The notes beneath the pieces are model-generated. The model did not search any database and was not told where the DNA came from. It worked only from the letters and a program-made list of their open reading frames with translations. A DNA stretch of 64,000 bases from assembly GCF_003576645.1 (NCBI RefSeq), contig NC_044930.1:14058598-14122597 (forward strand). Direction: 5' to 3'. Both the position numbers and the translations under genes were made by a program. This document shows, one piece after another, positions 55,242 to 64,000 of this stretch (its first letter is position 1; each line of letters starts with the position of its first letter). The stretch comes from Ipomoea triloba. Lineage: Eukaryota; Streptophyta; Magnoliopsida; Solanales; Convolvulaceae.

Positions 55242-56418
55242 ATGGCGGAGCAAGGAGGGTCGTGGCCGGGCAAACGGATTGGAGGCACATCGTCGGCCTC
55301 AGAACGAGGTCTGTTTCACCATTTCTCTTGTTTTTTTTTTTTTTCGTATTGTTGCATTTTTAGAGGCTTATTTTTGCTTGTTTTTTTTTGAATTGCTTCC
55401 TTGGATGGTGTTGCATGAGTGTTTTTTACCGTCATCCTAGTGATAGGGAGGCATTGTTGTATTAGGGTTCTAGGGTTTTCTAGGTTTTAGTTCTGTAGGT
55501 TTTTTTTTTATTCCCGTCGTTTTTTTTAAATAATCAAAAATTGTGGTGGTCTTCTTCTTTGCTAAGTTAGTGTGTTTTTTTTTTTTTTTATTTTTTAGGA
55601 CCATGTGGTTTTTTTTCTCTTTTTTTTTTTTTTGAACATTTTAGATTGGAAATGGTGGAGCTCATGGTAATTTGATAAAATTTGGGGAAAAAAAACAATC
55701 ACAATGTTATTTGTTAAAATTCAGGTATATTGTTGAATGCAATAGATGTTGTATTGTATGTCAATGTTTGGTATATTTTGTGCCACATTTTAGTATATTG
55801 TATACACAGTGTATGATGTACATTTCTATTTTAATGGGCACTAATTTGTTTGTGTGTTTTTTTTATCTGTTAGGACCGTCTGGAGTTTAAATTTTTGGGA
55901 ATTTATTTTTTGGATATTTTTTTTAATTATAAGTTTGCTAAACGGGTTATGAACTGAATTTGATGCCTTTGTTTTTCGAATTATGCGTTGTTCTTTTTAT
56001 GGTTTATTACTGGTTTTCTCTTTGTTATTCGAACTGTTTGTTGGTGGTAGCAACAAAGACTTGGGTTGCACCGTCAATGGCGTGTTCGTGCCGATCTCCC
56101 ATTGATGATGACAATTTTGTTGGAGGTCCTGCTCCTTCCTTAGAAAAGATGCAGCAGGATCCTCCATCGGATGCCCTGGATACTGTTTTAATCGCCAAGG
56201 AGCGGGAAAGGTTTCCTGGTCTTAGAGTTAGGGTGCCACCTTCCCTTTTGGTTCAGGCGTTGGAAGACCTTACGAAACAAAAGAGGAAGGACATTACTGT
56301 ACGGGGTTTTGGTGTTGTTATTGAGCTAAAGATTAAGGACTCTCCGGTTCGTTTGGGTCAGTGGTTGTTATCAAATTTTGATGTTGAGAGGATGTGTGTT
56401 CAGTTGGGCAAGGGGGAT
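55242..56418 (+). pseudogene. Fragment of plant MULE/Ulp1-type transposon gene, two exons
   Basis: Exon 1, 55242-55308, starts ATG GCG GAG and ends CGAG|GTCTGT. Exon 2, 56051-56418, follows GGTGGTAG and ends GGGGAT|GTAAGT. The phase matches (1 base plus 2 bases give Ala) and the intron (742 bp) is T-rich with a pyrimidine tract, so the model is well supported. The 145 codons read Ser/Gly-rich at first, then VPPSLLVQALEDLTKQ, VRGFGVVIELKIKD, LGQWLLSNFDVERMC. This pattern is known from the N-terminal part of plant proteins that carry Ulp1-like peptidase domains and travel with MULE elements (from memory). A third exon is not recognisable; sequence after 56530 is unrelated, so the gene is truncated. 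Confidence 0.55.
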
Positions 56419-57002
56419 GTAAGTTCCATTGTAATTGTGTACATCAAGGTTGCGTGCATCTCAATCCTTAGAGGTGTCTTTGTATTTGGGAGCAAGGCTT
56501 CATACTCTGCAACTAATCATGCTTGTTTGTAGGAGCCATGTTTTTAGGAGTAAAAATTCATTGCACAATGGTGAAGGACACTAGTTTGAATTTTATTTTT
56601 CTCCAATGGACGAATTCAAACATGTCTATAAATACCTCCATTTGAAGATGAATGAGGTGCTAGTCAATTTTTAGAGAGAATTACAACAGTGCAAAACTTT
56701 TTTCAAAGTAAATCAAGCTAACCAATGAAAGAAATATTGCAACAATTCTACATCAAGTCAAGACTTTGGCGAATCAAGAAGAATTCAACGCCAAGTCATA
56801 AGTTCGAGAAGAACAACCTTTTGTGTTCAATCAACATATCTACTAGTGGAAGTAGAAAGAGGAGTAGCAAGTTAGCTTGTGAAAAACCTAAGACTTGTGA
56901 CTGGCTTCAAAACACAAGCGCTCATCTCTTTTATAGGAATAATATACTAGTGAAATCCTCCAAAGAGATTCTAAGAGGAGTGGATTGGACCGAATTGGTT
57001 GA
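56419..57002. other. Intron remnant and promoter-like segment, unassigned
   Basis: 56419-56531 looks like an intron (GTAAGT ... TTGTTTGTAG), but the next codons hit a stop. From 56535 a segment with CTATAAATACC (56618-56628) and an ORF at 56725-57042 of no known family may belong to an inserted LTR. Confidence 0.4.
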
Positions 57003-58047
57003 ACAAGGCTATCTCAGACTAATAATCTCTTATGTAGAGTGATGAATCCTATACTATTTACGAAGTTGGGCCTCACTCTAAGAATAAAACAAAAAATCAT
57101 CCATTTCCAACATGAAAATACACAATCTCCACAATAACAACTCCAAACAATCAATTCAACATCACACTTAGCACAATTGCAACTAATTCACAATCCTAAC
57201 CCTAGTAATTTAGCCACTCATGTTCTTAAAATGTAAACACAAGAAGTTGAAGATAAGCATTGAAAGATAATATGGAAATGAGAAATTGAAATGAGAGTTG
57301 TTACCAATCTTCAATACAAAGTGAATTACAATCAATAATTGAAAAGAAATTGCCTCTAGATTACAGGTGTTGTCAATAACTTCAAGTTAGATCTTCTTCT
57401 TTTATGATTAGAGAGTGTTCCTTGAGAGCTAAAATGTCTAGAGAGAGAAAATAAAATATGAATATAGGATCTAACCTCTTAACTGCATCTAAATATCCTT
57501 GATTTTTTTTTTGAATACTATTGACCCTATTACATGTAGTATCTGTCCATATACTTTCTCAACCTACTGAAACCCAACAAAGTCAACATTGCCCCCACTG
57601 AGGCTCGAACCCATGACCTCCCACTTGGAAGAATCTAAATATCCTTGATTTAAAGATAAATTCCGCGCCCAAATATTTGCGCCTTCGACTAGGCATGTCG
57701 CCACGATTGTGGCCAGCGCCACTTATCCTCCGAGGGTTTCGGCCACGATCGTGATGAGCTGCGTGGCAAAGTCTGAAGTTTAGCCATGAGCCTCCACCAC
57801 AATCGTGGCTCTAGCTCTAGTGATTCCTCCTTCTCACTCTTCTAAAATTGCTTAGAATTAAGCCCCTATGCCACTCCTTTGTCCAAGGGTGCTTCAAAAC
57901 ACATGCATGCACATGTTATTGGACTTTGCAACACATTAACAACATTTCATGGCTTTTTTCTCACTAATAAAATGAATGTGATTCAAAATAAGGATGTAAT
58001 AACCCCAAATTGACCCTTAAAAGTAGTATCTTTTGGCACTTATCAAA
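57003..58047 (-). repeat. 3' LTR remnant of the 57-63 kb element
   Basis: Shares its length with 62477-63200 at about 80-85% by eye. It contains several CCACGAT(C/T)GTGG palindromes between 57690 and 57820. Its distal end is replaced by unrelated sequence before 57003. Confidence 0.6.
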
Positions 58048-60255
58048 AGTTTCCACACATTAACCTTGTTTGCCCTCAAAAGAGTCATCAAACAAATCCC
58101 GAGCATGAGGGCCAAAAGATACTTAACAATCAAATGGTCAATCAATGCAAAGTAAGCACAATAATCAAATGAATGGCATTCTTCATGTTATTAAGCAAAT
58201 ATGGCAAACCACACGTCACATTCTCAAGTCAAGTGATGTTTAAGGAAACAAAAACCCCACAAGGTCACAAGAAAACAACAAGGGACACACCTCTCACACA
58301 CCACTTCTTAAGCCAAGTAGGCAAATATAGCTTTTCTTCTTTTTTTTTTCTTTATTTTTGGTCTTTTCTTTAACTTTTTATTTTGATTCACAACATCCAA
58401 TCTTCAAAGGGCCTTGCAAAGCCAAGCCAACTACTGGGAACAATGTGTGCAAGGTCGCGTCAAAACTGGCCAAAAAGACACAACAAGTAAGGTGAAGTGA
58501 TGGTATGACAAGGGCCTCTCCACGCATTTTGGCTTAGCGTGACTCTCTTTTCTTCTCAACCCCATAGGATAACGTCATTGAGTAACCCAACTTCAGGTGA
58601 AGCTCCATACTTTTTCGAAGACGATTCAATGGGTACCCAAATCCTAGTGAAAGTGTAGTTTATGGTGAGGTGGATGCGCGGTAAAACGAGGAAAAGTCCC
58701 CGAGTGTCGTGTTCACGAGGATGGCGAGTTAAACATTTTATCATTCATTGCCGAGGTAACGAAGAGGAAAAACAAACAAGAAAGGAACATGGTTTCATTG
58801 ATGTAATCTTTGGTAAAATGAGTTAATCAAAAGCGAAAGAACGGATGGGGCTAGGATTCGTCGGAGCTTGCATTATTTCGCTAAAGAGAGGCATGGATTG
58901 CCTATTGGTCTTGCTAAAGGGACTCGGTATACATTATCGGGTTGGCTCACATCCTCTCTTGTTCTCATATCTCCTAGGATAATGTCGTTGGGAAAACCGA
59001 CTTCACGTAGAGTTCACAAATCCAAGCAAAAACGGCTTTCCTCATATTTTTCCTATCATCAAGTGTGGCAACCGTTGTCTCTTTTTTTTGCTCTTTTCTT
59101 ATGACTTTTTCTTTTCTTTTCCTTAACTACCCTCATGCTTTTCCTTAGGGGTAGGGAATCACTCAAGCTCACCAAAAGTCAGTTTTTATCCCCATATCAC
59201 ACCAATTTTGTTTTCAATTTCGGGTCTCGCAAAATTATCTTTTCTACAGCCCCACTTGCACACACTCCCACTTCAAAGTATCCAAGATACCGAGGTCCAA
59301 GAGGAAGGATAGAATCCATGCAAGTACTCAAGAAAATGTAAACCTACTTAGGTTTTATGCAAGCTCACAAGGTGTAAAGAGGTAATCTCCAAAAACATCT
59401 CAAAACTTCAAATTGTCATACATCATTTGAGCATATTTCCAAGATAATATGAAAATTTTCATGCATTTCATCAACATGCAAACTTCAATCATAAACCATT
59501 CAAAAGCAAAAATTTTTCAATTAAGCACAAAGTGCGTTCTTTCCACACTTTAGGACGAATATATTCCTCGATGTTCAACATGAGTGTGTGGTGAAAAGGA
59601 TGGATGTGTCTATCAAATGCATGTCCCTTTCCACACTTTAGAAGTGAGCCTGGGACTTGGGGTGATCACTTGTGGATGACAAAATGAATGATTAAAGCTC
59701 AATGTATGCATACAAAGCCGATATTTCTGCACTTTAAGAACAAAATCTGGGGCTTAAGGAAATTGAGGGGTAGAGATAGTACACTTCCTTGTTGTGCAAA
59801 TCCCCCTTATTCAAAGCATCATCAACAACTTTTGCCCCAACCCTTTGCTAACAAGCTTCCAAGCAAACAATCAATCAATGTTAGTGGCATAGAAAAGGTG
59901 CAAAGGACTAACTAAGTACCTCCTCTAGATACAATTTTTTTCTTTTAATATGAAAGCTAGAAAACCCTGGGGTGCCTCGCAAGAGCTCCATGTTTTACAT
60001 CTTTAGCCTGAATTAGATGCAAATGAAAAACATAATAAAGTGCAATAGATATCAATTGAAAAGAGTGTTTAAAAACATAAAAACAGAAAGTACTAAAGCA
60101 TAAAGAAAGTGCATGAAAGTAAAGCATGAAAATAAAGAACAAAAATAAAAGATAAAGGTGGTAGCCCATGCATGAGGTACCTACTGTTTAACAGGGGAAC
60201 ATCCAACAAATAGACCCAGTGGAACACACACACAATCCAACCAAATTAACCTATA
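58048..60255 (-). other. Post-pol region of the 57-63 kb element
   Basis: Noncoding. It includes two AACGTCATTG.../AATGTCGTTG... blocks (58568 and 58980) shared with the 41-kb relic, AAAGTGTGG motifs at 59545 and 59630 (minus), and A/T runs. Short ORFs here have no signature. Confidence 0.55.
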
Positions 60256-60589
60256 AATTCATCAGGGCCACCTCCATAAGATGGTGGATGAAAGTGCTGC
60301 GCAAACTGATTTTGGAGAGCATTGATTGCCTCTCTCTACCCCCTAAGTTCCTAATTAAATACTACCCCTTGTGTTATCAACACATCAATGGCTTCTCATT
60401 GCCCCAAAGCTCGGCCATGTGCTCTGAATGCAACTAGTATTGGAATGCCTGCATGGACTCTAGTTGTTAACAGTAGTGAAGTGTGGGAAAATGTCAAGAT
60501 TGATAGGAGGTGGTGGTATTGCTTGCTCGTCTTCCTCATCAACCGGGGTCAATTTAGCACGATCTAATTCAACCTTTGTTAGCGGTGCA
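60256..60589 (-). pseudogene. Coding-like relic, C-terminal part of an unknown element ORF
   Basis: Minus-strand stretches such as AKLTPVDEEDEQAIPPPPIN and ALQNQFAQHFHPPSYGGG look translated but lie in different frames separated by stops. Their acidic then Gln-rich layout is like the C-terminus of the LARD ORF at 47.4 kb. This is a guess from composition and order. Confidence 0.3.
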
Positions 60590-61929
60590 TGTTAGGAACA
60601 TTTTGATGATACTAGACCTAGGAGTTTAGACCCCTCAATTCTTTTATTTCTTAGACTTAGTAAGTCTGCTCAACATTTGGATCTTAATCGAGTGGTTACC
60701 CGAGTAGTTCAAATGTAACATCTGAACGAACACTCGAAAAGTCAGTCTCAACACCGGATCATAGAGTAACCCCATTGGTTAACTCTCAAAACAACGAGTC
60801 GAGACCAACCCGAGGGGTTATCTTTGAGCAGCTTGACACAAAGTGTAATCAGAGACAAATGACTATGAAGACAGAAGATTCGAAGAGTGAAGACTTTCAA
60901 GACTGAGAGGTTGCAAAAACTGAATAGTGGAATGGTTTACCTCTTGTGTATTATCAAGACCAAGTGATGAGAAAGATCATTTGAGGAGTTAAGGGACAAT
61001 TGTTAATGTCAACCATCATATCTAAGAGGACCTAAGGTACGAGATCTCAATTCAGTTAACATCTCTAAAGGACTCCTATAAACATTATTATCCGAAAACA
61101 AAAATTAGCTCATCTTCAATGACTATAAAGTCTTACAACTAACCTACTCTCCAGATAACCCGCTTGTCTCTACACGCGTCTATAGGCTATTTGAAAATGG
61201 TTTTCCCTCCAACGGAACTATTTTCTCCTGCCTATAAATTCCCTATTCATTTCACTAAAGAAGGAGTTGGTCATTTTTCAAAATTCTAAGTGCGAAAAAG
61301 CTTGTTAAAATTTTAAGTTCTAACGACCAATGATCTAAGAGAAGAGACACAAAGCTTCAAAGTCTACATCTAGTATTCAAGGAGTCTTGAGCTGCTTCAA
61401 GTGCAATTATCCAAATCTTTTCAAGCCAAGACGTCCAAGTTGGAGAAGAAGAAACTCTATTTCTTCAACCTTTGTAAACTATATTAAGAGAAGTAGAAAG
61501 AGGCAGAATAAACTCTGTAGGAGTTGAAAAACTTGGTTGTAACAGTTCATCATCGGCTTTGTGGACAAGGGGTGATCTGCTGGTGGTTTTTCTACTAAGG
61601 GGATTTAGTGCAAACCTTCACGAGTTGTGAAGAATAGTGGAGTAAGCTAATAGCCAAACCACTATAAAAACTCTCTCTCCCTATCTTTTATTGCTTAATA
61701 TTTTGCATATTATTCACGTACAAATCTAACATTTTACCAAACAACCCGAATGTGCAAAGAACGTTTAAAAGGGTTAAGTAATTATTACCACTGTGCATTA
61801 AAACTCTGAACGATTCGCTAAGCTTACCTCTCTAGTATACTTAACATTTGTGAAGAAATTTTAAAACTTAAGAGAGTCTATTCACCCCTCCCCCTCTAAA
61901 CTCTCTCCCGAACCCAATCGGGACCAACA
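60590..61929 (+). mobile_element. Copia LTR (SIRE/Maximus-like), truncated element
   Basis: 1340 bp from TGTTAGGAACATTTTG to GGGACCAACA, with TATAAAT at 61233-61239. It is directly followed by A, then GTGGTATCAGAGCAG (PBS). Only about 50-100 bp of internal sequence follow before the Athila-like sequence resumes near 62030, so the body and 3' LTR are deleted. The PBS and long LTR suit the SIRE/Maximus group. Confidence 0.75.
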
Positions 61930-61931
61930 AG

Positions 61932-61943
61932 TGGTATCAGAGC
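61932..61943 (+). other. Primer-binding site after the 60.6-kb LTR
   Basis: TGGTATCAGAGC, a perfect initiator-Met tRNA PBS two bases inside the LTR. Confidence 0.88.
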
Positions 61944-62029
61944 AGTTACCTTGTTCAATAAACACTCTGTGTGTACTGTTGATGAAAAAGAATTTTTTTT
62001 TTGTGCTTAATGGTGTATGGAAAGATAAA

Positions 62030-63210
62030 ATATGAATGAAATCTCCGAGTGTCGGTCTTGAAGGATAGCAAATTCGGAAGCTTAAGTTGCACGTGAATTA
62101 ACACGAACCTTCAAGCTTATCACTTACAAGTTTTAAGGGAAACATTGTGTAGCAAAGTATATGAGAGCAGGAGTGCAAAAGTAAATGAAAGTAAGCAAAG
62201 TAAAAAAGCAAATGGAGAGAAAACGGGTGTAGGATTGCTCCTTCGCTGCAATGTGCAACCTAGTGTCTAGAATAGTAGCTGTGAGAGTGTGGATCATGCA
62301 TTTCAAGAGAAGTGTTTAGCAACGCCATAGCCATTTCAGTCTCTATGGCCTATCATAGGGCTATGTAACACCCAATTGTCAACATGCCTCTATGAGTCAT
62401 TTTCACAAACACCTAGTCTACACTTCTTCACGGGCTATGCCCTCTCGGATCTAAGACGACGATTGAAAATAGAATCAAGGCTATCTCACACTAACAATTT
62501 CTTGTCTAGAGTGATGAATCCTAGGCTACTCATAAAGTTGGGCCCCACTTCAAGAATAAAATACAAATCATCCATCGCCAACATGAAAATACACAATGTC
62601 CACAATCACAGCTCCAAACAATTAATTCAACATCACACTTAGCACAATTGCAAGAAATTCACAATCCTAACCTTAGAGATTTAGCTACTCATGTTCTTGA
62701 ACAATAAACACAAGATATTACCTCTAGATCAGAGGTGTTGTCAAGACCTCCAAGCTAGATCCTCTTGTTTCTTCTTGATCTAGGAGTGTTCTTGAGAGCT
62801 AAAATACCTAAAGGGAGAAATAGAATTATGGAAAATGATCTAACCCCCAAACTACATCTAGAAATTCCCAATGTAAAGGGAGAAATCACGCCAAAAACTT
62901 CTCGCCTCCAGCTACGCACACTGCCACGACCCTGGCTGGTCCCACTTATTCGTCTAGGAACACGGCCACGATCATGGTGAGTTGTGTGGTAGAGTCTAAT
63001 GTTTAGCCATGAGCCTCCACCCCGATCATGGTGTGAGCTCTATTGATTCCTCTTCCACACTCTACCACGATCATGGTGCGAGCCCTATGCCATTTCCTTT
63101 GTCCAATAGTCCTTCAAAACACATATTGCACGTGCTATGGAACTTTGTAGCACATTAACAACATTTCATGGCTTTTACCTCATAAATCAAACACAAATGA
63201 CTCAAAGTTA
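62030..63210 (-). repeat. 5' LTR remnant of the 57-63 kb element
   Basis: 62477-63200 aligns with the 3' LTR. 62030-62476 should be the rest of the LTR or leader. CCACGATCATGG-type motifs lie at 62930-63090. It is cut at about 63210, before the TGATAAG start would be reached. Confidence 0.5.
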
Positions 63211-64000
63211 CAGTAGTACAGAATCAGTCATATGCATCTGAAGAATCTGCGTCCGGAGTTTAAACACTGGACGCCTAAAGTGGGGTAGTGGCATTTTTGT
63301 AATTAAAAGTTAAATATTTAATTATTTTTTTAATTAAAATTTCACGTCAAGCCAGCTGCGTCCGAAGTAGAATGTCAGTCGCCTTACACCATTTGCGTCC
63401 GAAGTGGGAACTTCGGACATAGACAATTAGGGCAAAATCAGTTCTTCTCCCACAAAAACACAAATCTACAGCACCATTACCACACAATCTCCATAACCTC
63501 CACACGTCGTCGCACGCCATGCTAAATCCCCAATCTCCAGCCACACGCCACCGCTATCACCACTCGTGTCGCCGCTTGCTGCTGGTCTCCTCTCCTCGCC
63601 GGTCTCTTCTTCGCTTGTTGTACTGCTCTCCTTCGCCGTCCTTCGTATAGCATCTCAAAGGTCGACGACATCAGTTCGTACGCAATAGATGGTTCTCCTT
63701 CGTCGGTTCGCACAACAGGTTGTTGGTTGCGAAGGTCTTTGGTTTTCTTCCTACCCCATCCCAAAGGTCGCTAGCGCGAAAAGGTAAGTTTCTGGATTTA
63801 TACATTATTTATTAATATTTAACATTTCATTTTTTTGCAGAAACGATATGATTTTCTGTTAAATGCCGGTGATTTGGATTCTATGGTATCATCGAGCACG
63901 CAGTTACAGTGACGTCCATGGATTGCCCCAAGGATTTTAGGGTTTTTGCAGTTTGTCCTTTCTTGTTTCTTGTTCCTTATAATTACATTGCATTCATACT
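63211..64000. other. Possible 5' end of a gene or element, CT-rich
   Basis: GCGTCCG(A/G)AGT occurs at 63249, 63357 and 63391, the last as part of TCCGAAGTGGGAACTTCGGA, a palindrome. From 63430 the plus strand is CT-rich like a plant 5' UTR, and AAAAG|GTAAGTTTCTGG at 63779-63795 is a good splice donor. A TTTTTTTGCAG acceptor-like site is at 63830-63840. I recognise no protein in any frame, and the window ends here. Confidence 0.35.

Larger units (their letters stand above)
57003..63210 (-). mobile_element. Decayed Athila-like element (minus) with nested copia LTR
   Basis: Homologous blocks 57003-57990 and 62477-63200 (both with GAGTGATGAATCCTA and GTTGGGCC(T/C)CACT) are its LTR remnants. Left of the PPT-like CTTTTGAGGGCAAACAAGGT (minus, near 58060-58080) the LTR begins TGATAAGTGCC (58047). 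The interior keeps the post-pol signatures TGTTGAACATCGAGGAATAT (minus, 59560) and GCGAGGCACCCCAGG (minus, 59965-59985). No gag-pol ORF survives. A SIRE-like copia LTR interrupts it at 60590. Confidence 0.62.

Noticed and set aside
56725..57042. 105-codon ORF near 56.8 kb
   Set aside because: No recognisable domain. It ends inside the LTR remnant and is probably chance.

Overview
This window is repeat-rich seed-plant nuclear DNA, probably from a eudicot. Almost everything recognisable is transposable-element sequence. There are five LTR-retrotransposons or large derivatives of them, several solo or truncated LTRs, about ten MITE or foldback elements, minisatellites and (AAT)n, (TA)n and (AC)n microsatellites. 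I found no confident single-copy host gene, tRNA, rRNA or CRISPR array. The density of nested insertions suggests heterochromatin. The species cannot be named from the sequence.

Layout. (1) 1-5281: a minus-strand Ty1/copia element, cut by the left window edge, with a 1.1 kb LTR and frameshifted gag, protease and integrase but an open RT. (2) 5651-6195: a MITE. (3) 7525-24636: a three-level nest. A foldback MITE with internal minisatellite is split by a minus-strand copia element (7669-24418, TSD GTCTG). That copia is split in turn by a plus-strand Athila-type Ty3/gypsy element (10054-22248, TSD GGTGT). The Athila copy has an intact 1767-residue gag-pol and nearly identical 1534-bp LTRs, so it inserted very recently. 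(4) 24.6-35 kb: MITEs, a probable solo LTR inside an AAT microsatellite, and a second decayed copia (26747-31113) of the same family as the split one. (5) 35095-38327: a non-autonomous LTR element carrying an antisense ORF, itself split by a 1187-bp solo LTR (TSD CTTCT). (6) 38.3-41.1 kb: tandem repeats and a MULE-like MITE. (7) 41193-51070: an old minus-strand Athila relic split by an 8.6-kb non-autonomous element with 2.4-2.5 kb LTRs, an initiator-Met PBS and a decayed ORF resembling plant transposon-associated proteins instead of gag-pol. (8) 52-56.5 kb: MULE-like terminal repeats, a foldback MITE and a two-exon fragment of a gene typical of plant MULE/Ulp1-type transposons. (9) 57003-63210: a decayed Athila-like element (minus) with an inserted 1340-bp copia LTR. 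(10) 63.2-64 kb: a CT-rich leader-like segment with a possible splice donor.

Assembly warning. Three single Ns (1588, 17706, 42097) are each flanked by duplicated or inverted sequence. Exact 42-bp tandem duplications occur in unrelated coding sequence. These look like contig-join or gap-closing errors. The second partial polyprotein at 17725-19419 is the same sequence as 15410-17104 and is probably not a real second gene.

Functionally, the only apparently complete mobile machinery is the Athila gag-pol. The other elements are broken or non-autonomous.
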